Source of the DNA: Cyclobacteriaceae bacterium
GTDB taxonomy: Bacteria; Bacteroidota; Bacteroidia; Cytophagales; Cyclobacteriaceae
Assembly: GCA_016787565.1 (NCBI GenBank)
Contig: JAEUUG010000008.1
Location: forward strand, 1 to 64,000
DNA: 64,000 nucleotides
Reading direction: 5' to 3'
A program made the position numbers and the translations under genes. Position 1 is the stretch's first letter. Every line of letters starts with the position of its first letter. The notes below the pieces were generated by a model that ran no database searches, had not been told where the DNA came from, and saw only the letters and a list, made by a program, of their open reading frames with translations. Shown here piece by piece: positions 36,239 through 44,789 of this stretch.

Positions 36239-36664
36239 TTAAATTAGTCGGGGAGGCTGCCAGATAGAAGTGGAGCGAGCAAGTTCAGCGGGCGCGTGAT
36301 ACGCTGCCAGATTTTTACGTGTTGTAGATTCTGCATTGAAGACAAATGCCAGATCCGGAACCGTATAAAAAAGTTGGTGAACACAACCGTTGTGCTGATG
36401 ATGTGCAGTAAAGGGAAGTTCGTGGTGTTGGTGATGATCTTGCTCGTGGTGTTCGGTATTGGCATAGTGAAGATTCACAAACGCTATGAAGGATAATGCC
36501 GGATTTTCATTTTTGTGTTCCTGATAATGATCGAACAAGGCCGGTACCTTGGCCAACTCCAGTGTGCCCATAGAAGAAAGCATGGTTTCGACCAGCAATA
36601 AGGATGCAAACGCTATGGATAGGAGTCCTCTCACAACTTCAAATATAAGAGCAGAATATTTCAA
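36239..36664 (-). CDS. Histidine-rich small exported protein
   Basis: The 141-residue frame starts with TTG at 36664; no earlier ATG is in frame. The N-terminus is hydrophobic (LLSIAFASLLLVE). Then comes VPALFDHYQEHKNENPALSF, a pattern found in small proteins beside Bacteroidota metal pumps, and a His cluster (HHEQDHHQHH and AHHQHNGCVHQ) suited to binding Cu or Zn. It lies upstream of the RND pump on the same strand and is probably co-expressed with it as a periplasmic metal sensor or buffer, which is an inference. Confidence 0.65.
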   Translation of the reverse strand: MKYSALIFEVVRGLLSIAFASLLLVETMLSSMGTLELAKVPALFDHYQEHKNENPALSFIAFVNLHYANTEHHEQDHHQHHELPFTAHHQHNGCVHQLFYTVPDLAFVFNAESTTRKNLAAYHAPAELARSTSIWQPPRLI

Positions 36665-36750
36665 ATCATATGCGTTATAACGAACAGTTAAAAGTAAGTC
36701 CTAACGTTGTAGACATTTTGAATTTTTTTTTAAACCTGGGATTTTTTCGA

Positions 36751-37935
36751 TCACTTAAATTTTGCCAATAAACTGATAATGTTTGAGGTGAGGCCCGTAC
36801 TGCGGTTATAATGTCCGTACCGTACCTCAATCATGTTCCATTTTTGTATACCCGCAATACCATCCGGTGAAACAAATCGTACTCCCACACCAGCAAAATG
36901 ACTGTTAAATCCGGAGAGGTCAAAATCGCTGGTATAAAATGATTGCTGTATACTATGCTGCTGATAGGGAGCAAAATAATCAACAGCGTGTTGGTTGTAA
37001 TAGCGGTAGAACGGACTTGCAGAAAGAAAGGGAGTGATTTTTACCGTTGTTTCCAATTCCGCTGTATGGCCGTTAAGGCCCCAGTTGTCCTGATAATAAC
37101 GGTAGAATCCACGGAGTATAACCCGGTCGCCAAGAAAGTAATTCGCACGCAATCCGATGGGAATTTTAAATCGGTTATCCGGAAGTTTTTCAACGGCCAC
37201 AGAAGCATCGTTAAAATAAACCCGGTTGAACGGTAAGCTGAGATAGCCCTGTTGCTGCGCCACATCCAACAACAACATCAGGTGCAGCCTTTTGTTTATA
37301 ATTTGCGACAGTGTAAATGTTGCAGCATAGGTATTTCGTGAACTATTTATATTGGAGGGAGCAGGCCGTAACTCAATGGGATAGATGATTGTAACCTGAT
37401 CAATGAAGGCCTGTAGCTTAACACCTATTTCACGATTTCGATCACGCGAACTCTTTGTCATGCTGATGCCGCCTCCGGTAGACAAATAATCATATTCAGA
37501 TGATACAGAACCGTTCAAGCCCCAGCTAAAATTCTTATCCGGATTGTTCACCGTCCAGGATGCAGAGGGATACACCCGAACATCAGAAGATGAAGCAGAA
37601 GAAATTGTTGATGGATCGATTTTATCCGAGGATGCTGAGGTATAAAAATCAATACCCAGGTCAACGGAAAAACTATGTTGCCGATTGCCTCTTCCGGCTT
37701 TTGTCAATTTTAATTCGAGTGTTGTGGCAGCATCGGTTAACTTTTCACTTCCGATGCCTCCGGTTACGGCTGCATTGTTACCCTCCTGATGATAATAGGA
37801 GGTAGCGAAATTGACTTCTTCTATTTTCAGCTTGCGACTTTCATAGGAAGAACTGTCTTTCTTTTCTGAGTTTTGGGCCAGCGCACCCACAATACTGAAG
37901 TAAAGGGCAATGATGATGATTGGTATGCGGATCAT
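36751..37935 (-). CDS. DUF3570 outer-membrane beta-barrel-like protein
   Basis: The 394-residue protein has a signal peptide (MIRIPIIIIALYFSIVGALA) and many alternating strands ending in aromatic residues (LGDRVILRGFYRYYQDNWGL, SASPFYRYYNQHAV), consistent with an outer-membrane barrel. The match is to DUF3570, which regularly follows DUF4266 and ApbE in Bacteroidota. It is the last gene of the thioredoxin-ApbE-DUF4266-DUF3570 set. Its function is unproven; a role in export or anchoring of redox components is suggested by context. Confidence 0.85.
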   Translation of the reverse strand: MIRIPIIIIALYFSIVGALAQNSEKKDSSSYESRKLKIEEVNFATSYYHQEGNNAAVTGGIGSEKLTDAATTLELKLTKAGRGNRQHSFSVDLGIDFYTSASSDKIDPSTISSASSSDVRVYPSASWTVNNPDKNFSWGLNGSVSSEYDYLSTGGGISMTKSSRDRNREIGVKLQAFIDQVTIIYPIELRPAPSNINSSRNTYAATFTLSQIINKRLHLMLLLDVAQQQGYLSLPFNRVYFNDASVAVEKLPDNRFKIPIGLRANYFLGDRVILRGFYRYYQDNWGLNGHTAELETTVKITPFLSASPFYRYYNQHAVDYFAPYQQHSIQQSFYTSDFDLSGFNSHFAGVGVRFVSPDGIAGIQKWNMIEVRYGHYNRSTGLTSNIISLLAKFK

Positions 37936-37955
37936 GGTTGATGCGAGAACATGAA

Positions 37956-38174
37956 TTAATTACAACCGCATCCACCTCCGGATTTGCCACCATTGGCTCC
38001 GGCCGCGCCTTCGCGGTAGAGTTGAAAATTGTTTTCGAACTTGGCTGCCTTGCGTGCCGCAAGTTCCATCTCAGCATCGTTCAGATACATTTTCTGGTAT
38101 TCTTTTACCGAACTGCACGAACCCAACACTGAAGTTGTCAGTATTCCAGCAAGCCATAATTTTGTTTTTTTCAT
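37956..38174 (-). CDS. DUF4266 small lipoprotein with Cys-rich tail
   Basis: From the ATG at 38174 the protein has 72 residues, with a lipobox (TSVLGSC) and the DUF4266 end YREGAAGANGGKSGGGCGCN. The terminal CxC is conserved in the family and suggests a metal or thiol site. It begins 2 bp after the ApbE stop. The family nearly always travels with ApbE and DUF3570. Its job is unknown; it may be a partner or substrate of these. Confidence 0.85.
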   Translation of the reverse strand: MKKTKLWLAGILTTSVLGSCSSVKEYQKMYLNDAEMELAARKAAKFENNFQLYREGAAGANGGKSGGGCGCN

Positions 38175-38176
38175 GA

Positions 38177-39124
38177 TCAATATTTGATGGAAATGTTTTT
38201 GGATGTGTAAACTGTATTGGTATCATCAATGATGATGCAGGCAATGTTGTTCATCTGGTTAATCATATCGAGGCCTACGTTCACGCCCATGACCATGACC
38301 GGTGTTGCCAGTGCATCGGAAAGCTCAGCATGTGGACTGATGATGGAAACACTTTTTATTCCGTGCATGGGATATCCTGTTTTTGGATTGATGGTGTGTG
38401 AATATTTTTTTCCGTTAATGGTGGCAAACTTTTCGTAGGTGCCCGAAGTTGCAATGGCGCTGTCAGTAATGTTCAAATAGGAAAATGGATGATTGGAAGA
38501 ATTCGGGTCAGCAATCCCAACGGTCCATGGGTTGCCGTCATCAGCATGTCCCCAGGTAATTAAGTCGCCCGCAGCATTCACAATACCACTTTTAACACCG
38601 TGTTGTTTCATTACTTGTTTTGCTCTGTCAGCTGCATACCCTTTGCCGATTCCGCCAAAGCCGATACGCATTCCTTTTTCTTTTAAAAAGACTGTCAGTT
38701 TTTTTTCATCCAAAACAATATTCCGATAGTTGATCAGTCTGATCATTTTCTTTGCTGTATCCGGATCGGGCAGGGCAGTCATATGCTGATCAAAATTCCA
38801 CAGAGCTTTATCGATCGATCCATAGGTAATATCAAAGGCACCTTGTGTAAGTTCGGATATTCGAATGGATCGCTTAATGATGTCGAACACTTCGCGATCT
38901 ACCGCAATGGGCTGAATGCCGGCCATCTGGTTAATCCTGTTCGTCTGACTATCTTCACGGAAGGTGGTGAGGAGTTTTTCGATACGTTGAATCTCCTGAA
39001 CACCTGCGTCAATACAGGCTTGGGCCCAGGCCTCGTCATTTGACAAAACGGATAATTCGAAGCGATTACCCATCAATTTTAAGGTTCGCTTTTGCAAGCC
39101 CGATGCTGTGGCAATATTATTCAT
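38177..39124 (-). CDS. apbE: FAD:protein FMN transferase (ApbE)
   Basis: With the ATG at 39124 the protein has 315 residues. ApbE motifs are clear: GGIGKGYAADRAK, NAAGDLITWG, then SHTINPKTGYP and SDALATPVMVMG (Mg and FAD binding). ApbE moves FMN from FAD to a Thr or Ser of target proteins in the envelope. Unlike most ApbE proteins, this one shows no signal peptide or lipobox before the domain; it starts MNNIATASGLQKRT. The gene overlaps the thioredoxin-like gene by 8 bp. No FMN-binding-domain target is seen nearby. Confidence 0.9.
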   Translation of the reverse strand: MNNIATASGLQKRTLKLMGNRFELSVLSNDEAWAQACIDAGVQEIQRIEKLLTTFREDSQTNRINQMAGIQPIAVDREVFDIIKRSIRISELTQGAFDITYGSIDKALWNFDQHMTALPDPDTAKKMIRLINYRNIVLDEKKLTVFLKEKGMRIGFGGIGKGYAADRAKQVMKQHGVKSGIVNAAGDLITWGHADDGNPWTVGIADPNSSNHPFSYLNITDSAIATSGTYEKFATINGKKYSHTINPKTGYPMHGIKSVSIISPHAELSDALATPVMVMGVNVGLDMINQMNNIACIIIDDTNTVYTSKNISIKY

Positions 39125-39551
39125 GAACGGCTTTACTGATTTCGGATACAAACTCACCGGGAGTCATGTTCTTATAGCCATCCCATTCTTTGATGATGTT
39201 TCCCGCAGCATCCAGCAAAAGTGTATACGGAAATTTTCCTTGTGAATTGTATCGTTCTGCCAATGCTTCATTATGCTTTACCTGTGCAACATCGAGTTGG
39301 TTTTTCTTTAGTCGCGGGAAGTCGGCCTTTACCAGCACCAGATGCTGATCGGCATATTGTGTAAAGATTTCCTGTGAGAAGATTTCTTTTTTCATTTTGA
39401 TGCAGGGGGCACACCAATCTGATCCTGAAAAGTTGAGCAGAATATGTTGCTTTTTTTCTTGTGCGATACGCTTTGCTTCCTCTATGCTGGTGAGCCATTC
39501 GGATGAAACAGATAAACACAGCAGAATCAATACAGTGAAAAGGCCTTTCAT
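39117..39551 (-). CDS. Secreted thioredoxin-like protein
   Basis: The 144-residue protein has a signal peptide (MKGLFTVLILLCLSVSS) and a thioredoxin fold with the redox motif WCAPC in SGSDWCAPCIKMK, and the cis-Pro region FPYTLLLD. This is the DsbD-gamma/DUF255-like small thioredoxin type. It is the first gene of the ApbE set and is co-translated with ApbE (8-bp overlap). It probably keeps the Cys residues of the DUF4266 protein or cytochromes reduced, an inference from context. Confidence 0.88.
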   Translation of the reverse strand: MKGLFTVLILLCLSVSSEWLTSIEEAKRIAQEKKQHILLNFSGSDWCAPCIKMKKEIFSQEIFTQYADQHLVLVKADFPRLKKNQLDVAQVKHNEALAERYNSQGKFPYTLLLDAAGNIIKEWDGYKNMTPGEFVSEISKAVHE

Positions 39552-39615
39552 ATGAAGTTACTTGTAAGGGTAAAACAACTGATCAATTCTGAATTCTTTC
39601 TGAATAAAATCTGCT

Positions 39616-39646
39616 GTAAAAAACAAATGGGTCCGTTATGGACCCA
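39616..39646 (-). terminator. Rho-independent terminator after DUF5777 gene
   Basis: On the minus strand TGGGTCC-ATAAC-GGACCCA (39628-39646) is followed by the T-rich TTTGTTTTTTA. It separates the YceI/cytochrome operon from the thioredoxin-ApbE operon. Confidence 0.75.
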
Positions 39647-39745
39647 CTGTTGTTAGGGAGATAACCCCAGACCTATTACCCTTCTCCCTGACAATTCAAA
39701 GTAACGAACCCTTTCTGAAGGCATTCTGAATTTTAAGAATAGCGC

Positions 39746-40642
39746 TTATTTTTTTCGTGGATCTTTAATGGTGAAAACACGTGAAATATTGAATCCAAAG
39801 TGGATGTCACCATTCCAGAAATCTCCGGTTGTTTGGTTGATAAAGGTTGGCTCCGTCATGCCGGTTGAATTGGTGAACTGAAGCTGGAAGACGTGCCCCC
39901 CCGTTTCGATGTCAACACCAAAAGCAACGGAATTGAAGGTATTTTCCCACTTAAAGCCTGGCAATTGGTAATAATATTCAGCATTGATGCTCACACGCTT
40001 GCTGATTTTTATTCTTCCGCCTACTCCAATGGAATACAAATCGTTCGGAGAAGTGCCCGGAGCGAGGTTCACATGAACCATGGTCGGCATGAGTTGGAAC
40101 GAAACACCCTCACTGAATTTTCGCGCGAGCAGTAGTTGAAAAGCGTACAACATGTTTGAGGTGTAATAATTTTCGCGTGTGGGATCGTCAAAGTGAACGG
40201 ATTTGTAGATCATAGAAGCCACAGCACTTACCGTAAGCGGTATTGTTTTCGAGCCGGATGATTGCCGCAGTAACTTGAACTTTGTAAAGCCATCATATTG
40301 TTTCAGGTAGGTACTTCGACCAACACCAATCATCCAGCGATTGGATAAACCATAGTCAAGACCAATTCGCGTAGTGGCGTTATCCAACCCCCAAAGTTCA
40401 TAGGCCCCACTGTTAATATAACCAAACCGGTGTGAGATGCGGAAGTCCAGTACACCACCTGCTACGTTTTCCACGGATTGACCATTGATTAGCCGAGTCG
40501 ATTTAAAAGTGGCAGTTGTATAATCTGGTTTGGCATCTTTGCTTGTTTCTTCATCCAGCATTTTCATCAGATCATCCTGTGCCAAAACAGTAAAAGAAGT
40601 GCACAGGAAAAATAACAAACCAACTACTTTATCGGTGCTCAT
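39746..40642 (-). CDS. DUF5777 beta-barrel protein
   Basis: The 298-residue protein has a signal peptide (VVGLLFFLCTSFTVLAQ) and a beta-barrel-like body with the DUF5777 pattern (GGVLDFRISHRFGYINSGAY, LDYGLSNRWMIGVGRS, FELQFTN-like C-terminus). It overlaps the YceI gene by an ATGA at 40639-40642, so the two are coupled. The family is regularly beside YceI and cytochrome-like lipoproteins in Bacteroidota. An outer-membrane role is likely, but the substrate is unknown. A terminator follows. Confidence 0.85.
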   Translation of the reverse strand: MSTDKVVGLLFFLCTSFTVLAQDDLMKMLDEETSKDAKPDYTTATFKSTRLINGQSVENVAGGVLDFRISHRFGYINSGAYELWGLDNATTRIGLDYGLSNRWMIGVGRSTYLKQYDGFTKFKLLRQSSGSKTIPLTVSAVASMIYKSVHFDDPTRENYYTSNMLYAFQLLLARKFSEGVSFQLMPTMVHVNLAPGTSPNDLYSIGVGGRIKISKRVSINAEYYYQLPGFKWENTFNSVAFGVDIETGGHVFQLQFTNSTGMTEPTFINQTTGDFWNGDIHFGFNISRVFTIKDPRKK

Positions 40643-41190
40643 GATTTGGGTTCGTATTGGCAGTTTACTTTCACCTCAATACTTTCGGCTATTTTCTCGG
40701 CAACCAACGAAGGCACCTCAATTTTGTAATCTGCCAGTTTGATGCTGAAGGTAGAGGTGATTGAAATTTTATTGCCGTTCACCACAATTGTACCCGAGGC
40801 TGTAACATGTTGTTTAATACCATGAATGGTCATATCACCTTCTACAGTTGCCGGATAACTTCCGTTCTTTTTGAAATCGATCGCTGACAGGTTTGTTAGT
40901 TTTCCACTAAAGGTTGATTTTGGAAATTTATCGGACTCCATATAGTTTTCATTGAAGTGCTCCTCCATCAGGGCTTTTTCAAAACGGAAACTTTTGACCA
41001 GAACAGCGTAAACAATTTCACCGGTACCGGTATTGATAATACTCGTTACTTCATTGTTAACCGCATCGATGTTTTCCATCGATGTTTTTGAAAAGAACGA
41101 TATCTGACCATTGCGGGTCATATAGTTCGCTTGTGCAGATGCTTGCAAGTACAGCACACAAATGATCAGAGAAAGCAAAACTTTTTTCAT
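40639..41190 (-). CDS. YceI-family periplasmic protein
   Basis: The 183-residue protein has a signal peptide (MKKVLLSLIICVLYLQASA) and the YceI lipocalin-like pattern: GQISFFSKTSMENIDAVN, FPKSTFSGKLTN, and a late GDMTIHGIKQHVTASGTI. YceI proteins bind isoprenoid or other lipophilic molecules in the periplasm. It lies 20 bp downstream of the small cytochrome gene and overlaps the DUF5777 gene, so they form one operon. Confidence 0.88.
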   Translation of the reverse strand: MKKVLLSLIICVLYLQASAQANYMTRNGQISFFSKTSMENIDAVNNEVTSIINTGTGEIVYAVLVKSFRFEKALMEEHFNENYMESDKFPKSTFSGKLTNLSAIDFKKNGSYPATVEGDMTIHGIKQHVTASGTIVVNGNKISITSTFSIKLADYKIEVPSLVAEKIAESIEVKVNCQYEPKS

Positions 41191-41210
41191 GGCAGAACAG
41201 TATTTGTGAG

Positions 41211-41579
41211 TTAGTTATTGAGTGAACCAGAGGTGATCCAGTTTTGAATTTTTTGTATCTCGCACGAAGGCATTTTACCACTGTTTTTAGGCATGGGCGA
41301 ATATTCACCGGTGTGGTTTATACTGCCCATCAGGCTGCCGTTGTTAACATACTTGATCACTTCCGCGTAGGAGTCAAGTTTGATATTGGCGGAAGCATAA
41401 GCTCCGCTGTGACAATTGTTGCAGCGCGTGTTTAAAAGAGGCAGAATATCGGTGTTGAATGAAGGAGAAAGTGGTGCGGTGCAATTTCCTTCAGGATAAA
41501 GAATGCCTTCCTGATCGTAATAGCATCCGCCAAGGAATACCAACACCAGGGGAGCAATAATTTTCAATAAGTTTTTCAT
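41211..41579 (-). CDS. Small c-type cytochrome-like lipoprotein
   Basis: The 122-residue protein has a lipoprotein signal (LVLVFLGGC), a CNNCH heme site near residue 53, and MPKNSGKMPS as possible axial Met region, ending IQNWITSGSLNN. The layout is a single c-type cytochrome domain similar to the second domain of its larger neighbour (SLMGSINHTGEYSPMP versus NLMGSIKHATGFVPMP). It transfers electrons in the envelope. It lies 6 bp after that neighbour gene. Confidence 0.82.
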   Translation of the reverse strand: MKNLLKIIAPLVLVFLGGCYYDQEGILYPEGNCTAPLSPSFNTDILPLLNTRCNNCHSGAYASANIKLDSYAEVIKYVNNGSLMGSINHTGEYSPMPKNSGKMPSCEIQKIQNWITSGSLNN

Positions 41580-41585
41580 ACTGAT

Positions 41586-42311
41586 TTAATTGTTTGGCGC
41601 TCCCGCATCAACCCAATTTTGAATTTTGGTGATATCACAATCTGGCAACTTACTACCCTGCGGCATGGGCACAAATCCCGTAGCATGTTTAATGCTGCCC
41701 ATTAAGTTTCCATTGTTAACCTGAACTTTTACATTGGCGTAGCCCACCAAATTGATGTTACCACCAAGTGAACCTGTTTTATGACAGCCCACACACGCAT
41801 TTTCCAGTATAGGTTTTATTGCAGTGTTATAGGCAAATAAAGACGCATCACAGTAGCAGGCGCAATCCACCGTATTTTTAGCGCCCTGGTTAATCCAGAG
41901 TTTGATGGAATCTTTCTGTGCTTGCGAAAGGGGAGCATCCGGAGGCATTTGGTCTTCACCCGTTTCAAACAAAACTTTGTACAGTTTACTACCACTGGCA
42001 TTGCCTGGTGAAATTCCTTTTCTGACAATATTATTATAGCTGTCTAAAACATAACCCTCTTCGCGGGTTGTGGCATCATGGCAACCGCTTCGGGCACAGG
42101 ATGAAATGAAAATTGGTAGGATGCTGCTTTCAAAACATACTTGTCCGCCATTGGTGCAGCCCGGAGTTGTAGGCTCTCCGCCATTCAACGTATCGCCATC
42201 CAGAAACGGATCATGAACACATGAGTCCAGTAACATGGTGCTGATCATGAACAGCATGATTGCACTGGCAATGGTTTGCTTTTTTCTACTCTTCAACACA
42301 TCAAACTTCAT
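41586..42311 (-). CDS. Di-heme c-type cytochrome-like lipoprotein
   Basis: From the ATG at 42311 the protein has 241 residues; the longer frame to 42341 overlaps the OB-fold gene. A lipobox TMLLDSC is present. The first heme site is the less common CARSGCH (C-x4-CH) and the second a normal CVGCH. Each is followed by MPPD or MPQG that could give the axial Met. The C-terminal domain resembles the neighbouring 122-residue protein, suggesting duplication. It probably carries electrons at the outer face. Confidence 0.82.
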   Translation of the reverse strand: MKFDVLKSRKKQTIASAIMLFMISTMLLDSCVHDPFLDGDTLNGGEPTTPGCTNGGQVCFESSILPIFISSCARSGCHDATTREEGYVLDSYNNIVRKGISPGNASGSKLYKVLFETGEDQMPPDAPLSQAQKDSIKLWINQGAKNTVDCACYCDASLFAYNTAIKPILENACVGCHKTGSLGGNINLVGYANVKVQVNNGNLMGSIKHATGFVPMPQGSKLPDCDITKIQNWVDAGAPNN

Positions 42312-42321
42312 AGGAATGTAA

Positions 42322-42723
42322 TTAGGGGTTAATGATGACACAGTCGGTTAGCACAACATCCGAGAGATATCCCTTGCAAATACCTTTTACATGAATCACA
42401 TCGCCTTTTGATATTTTTCTATCCGTTTTTTCAAGGGTACAACTAATACCAAAAAGCGGATCGTTACTTTGCAGTAAGATCACCTGACGATCATCCTGAT
42501 TAAGACTGATCTCAGCGATTGTTCCGTTTACCTGGATAACTTTATCCAGAAAATTTTCATTAGCCTGGTTTTCATCTGCAGTAAACAAATCGTAAAGTTC
42601 GTGGGCATGAATGGAAACATAAGGTTTACCTTCCGCATGACGGTGTGGTTTGTTATAAATCTGGTAGGCTACCAATGCAGAAACAGCACCTAAGGCCAGC
42701 AGTAGAAATAGAACTTTTCGCAT
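42322..42723 (-). CDS. Membrane-anchored OB-fold protein
   Basis: The 133-residue protein has an N-terminal hydrophobic anchor (VLFLLLALGAVSALVAYQIY) and an OB-fold of the tRNA_anti-like type: ENFLDKVIQVNGTIAEISLN, QVILLQSNDPLFGISC, ISKGDVIHVKGICKGYLSDV. Such domains appear in envelope proteins beside cytochrome/YceI clusters. The stop is 10 bp before the next ATG, so it heads this operon. Ligand unknown. Confidence 0.8.
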   Translation of the reverse strand: MRKVLFLLLALGAVSALVAYQIYNKPHRHAEGKPYVSIHAHELYDLFTADENQANENFLDKVIQVNGTIAEISLNQDDRQVILLQSNDPLFGISCTLEKTDRKISKGDVIHVKGICKGYLSDVVLTDCVIINP

Positions 42724-42820
42724 AACAGTTTTGATTAGATCGCCACGTATTCAGGTGGAATCCAAATCACAACATGAAATCTGAAGAAATTTTGAATAAA
42801 GCGGATTTCTGAGATAAGAA

Positions 42821-44080
42821 TTAAAAACGGACGGTGAAATGGTGCATGGAGTCTTTATAGTGATAGGCAATAGCGTATCCGGAAACCTCACCAATTTTTC
42901 TAACGATGGCTAATCCCAGGCCACTCCCGTGATGCGTCTTTGATTCGCGATGAAAACGTTCAAAAATTTTAGTTGCGTTTTCAAAAGGTGGGCCCGCATT
43001 GGAGATTGTGAAAGCCTGAGGAGTTAATGAAATTTCTATGTTACCGGATGTAGATGTATAGCGTACAGCATTCGAAAGAAGATTGGACAACAGAATTTCA
43101 ATCAGCGCGTGGTTTGCTGAAATGGAGACTTCACTTTCCTGTTCAACTTGAACCTCAATTTTACGATCTTTTAGTTGAGACTGATGGAATTCCAGAAGTT
43201 GGCGCACGAGACTATTCAGGTTAACGGTTTCTTTTTCGATGAACTGACGATTTTCAATTTTAGTCAGAAGCAGAAGATTTTTATTCAACCGTGTGAGACG
43301 TTCGGTCGCTTCGTACAAGCTTCCGATTAAGTCGGCTTGTTCGCGGGTGAGTTCTTTTGTCTGCATGAGCAATTCCAGTTTTGTCCGGGAAATGGCCAAC
43401 GGAGTTTGCAATTCATGCGAAGCATTTTCTGTAAATTCTTTTTGGTTGAGATAGACCTGATGATTCCGTTCAATCAGTTGCGCAATAGCAGTATTTAAAT
43501 CCTGGAATTCTGTTATACCAGAAGCGATTACCGGCAAGGTTGGATTTTTATCCAGTTCATATTGCTTCAACTGGTGAAGGGTCTGGTAAAACGGATTCCA
43601 TACTTTTTTAGTGATGCTCCGGTTCACGATAATCAAACCGAGTAACAGTGCCGACAGGATGACACCTTTAATCATGACAATGACCAGAATGAGTTCGCGT
43701 GTTCCGATCAGTGATTCATGGATGAGTAATTCGTAGTGTTGATTGTTTAAAAAAACACCAGAGCGCAATATTCTGTACGGCACCATCCTCGCCCCGGCTG
43801 AGTCGTACATTTCTGCAGTGTAGAGTGAATCGGTTGAAATTTTCCGATTGGTTTTTTTCAGGATAAATTCTTCGTTGAGCAATGCATATAACTCAATATC
43901 GGCATCGGTTTTAAGCACAGGCATCGATTTATAAAAATCATTCCGGTGTTCGTGAAGCTCTTCGTCCAGCTTTTCAATAAAAAGGTGTTGTATGACAACA
44001 TAAAATGCGGGGATGCTCATCAGCAGCATGATTACCGAGAGCAGAAAATAATTCCTTACCGTATGGGTTAATAACCTCAT
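42821..44080 (-). CDS. Sensor histidine kinase
   Basis: The 419-residue protein has two membrane helices (about 11-33 and 131-153) around a periplasmic sensing loop, a dimerisation helix with H222 in FTENASHELQTPLAISRTK, the N-box (EILLSNLLSNAVRY), and G-boxes (ESKTHHGSGLGLAIVRKI). It is coupled to the response regulator by overlap at 44077-44080. The sensed signal is unknown. It probably phosphorylates the regulator in response to metal or redox stress, judging by neighbours. Confidence 0.9.
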   Translation of the reverse strand: MRLLTHTVRNYFLLSVIMLLMSIPAFYVVIQHLFIEKLDEELHEHRNDFYKSMPVLKTDADIELYALLNEEFILKKTNRKISTDSLYTAEMYDSAGARMVPYRILRSGVFLNNQHYELLIHESLIGTRELILVIVMIKGVILSALLLGLIIVNRSITKKVWNPFYQTLHQLKQYELDKNPTLPVIASGITEFQDLNTAIAQLIERNHQVYLNQKEFTENASHELQTPLAISRTKLELLMQTKELTREQADLIGSLYEATERLTRLNKNLLLLTKIENRQFIEKETVNLNSLVRQLLEFHQSQLKDRKIEVQVEQESEVSISANHALIEILLSNLLSNAVRYTSTSGNIEISLTPQAFTISNAGPPFENATKIFERFHRESKTHHGSGLGLAIVRKIGEVSGYAIAYHYKDSMHHFTVRF

Positions 44081-44751
44081 GCTTCCATTTTATAGCCCAG
44101 GCCATAGACTGTTTTAATATAATCGGTACAGCCTGCTTCGGTGAGTTTTTTCTTCAGGTTTTTCATGTGCGCATAAATGAAATCGAAGTTATCAAAAACA
44201 TCAGCATCATCACCGGAGATATGCTCCGCAATGGCATTTTTGGAAATTACCCGGTTTTTGTTGGAGATGAGAAAAACCAACACATCATATTCTTTCCGTG
44301 TGAGTTCAACCAGGCGCTGATGAACACTGACCGATTTGCCCGGCAGGTTAACCGTGATCTCATGGAAGTTAATTTCGTTTGCACCACTAAATTGTTTTCT
44401 ACGGATAACCGCTGCCAGCCGTGCGCTCAACTCGGCCAGGTGAAAGGGTTTTACGAGATAGTCATCGGCACCAAGATTAAGACCTTTGATCCGGTCATCG
44501 ATTGAATTTTTTGCAGAAATAATGATGACACCTTCTTGTTTATTTTTTTGCTTGAGGCTTTCAAGAATCTTCAAGCCATTGCCATCCGGCAGCGTAATAT
44601 CGAGGAGAATGCAATCGTACTCGTGCACCCAAAGTTTTTCGTTGGCTTCTTCGGCCGAAGTGGCAATTTCGCAAACGTAGTTTTCTTTTAGCAGGTACTG
44701 TGTTATGCTTTTAACAAGTTCGGGTTCATCTTCTATGATCAGTACTTTCAT
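44077..44751 (-). CDS. OmpR-family response regulator
   Basis: The 224-residue protein has a receiver domain with phosphoacceptor D51 in CILLDITLPDGNG and the Lys in DDYLVKPF, then a winged-helix DNA-binding domain ending VYGLGYKMEA. It is the first gene of the pair, and the kinase gene overlaps its stop. The upstream gap from the sulfatase gene is 38 bp. It may control the adjoining cytochrome/YceI genes, an inference. Confidence 0.92.
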   Translation of the reverse strand: MKVLIIEDEPELVKSITQYLLKENYVCEIATSAEEANEKLWVHEYDCILLDITLPDGNGLKILESLKQKNKQEGVIIISAKNSIDDRIKGLNLGADDYLVKPFHLAELSARLAAVIRRKQFSGANEINFHEITVNLPGKSVSVHQRLVELTRKEYDVLVFLISNKNRVISKNAIAEHISGDDADVFDNFDFIYAHMKNLKKKLTEAGCTDYIKTVYGLGYKMEA

Positions 44752-44789
44752 AATGCCTTACATTAAAAATAGAGCTTTAAGTGTTGGAT

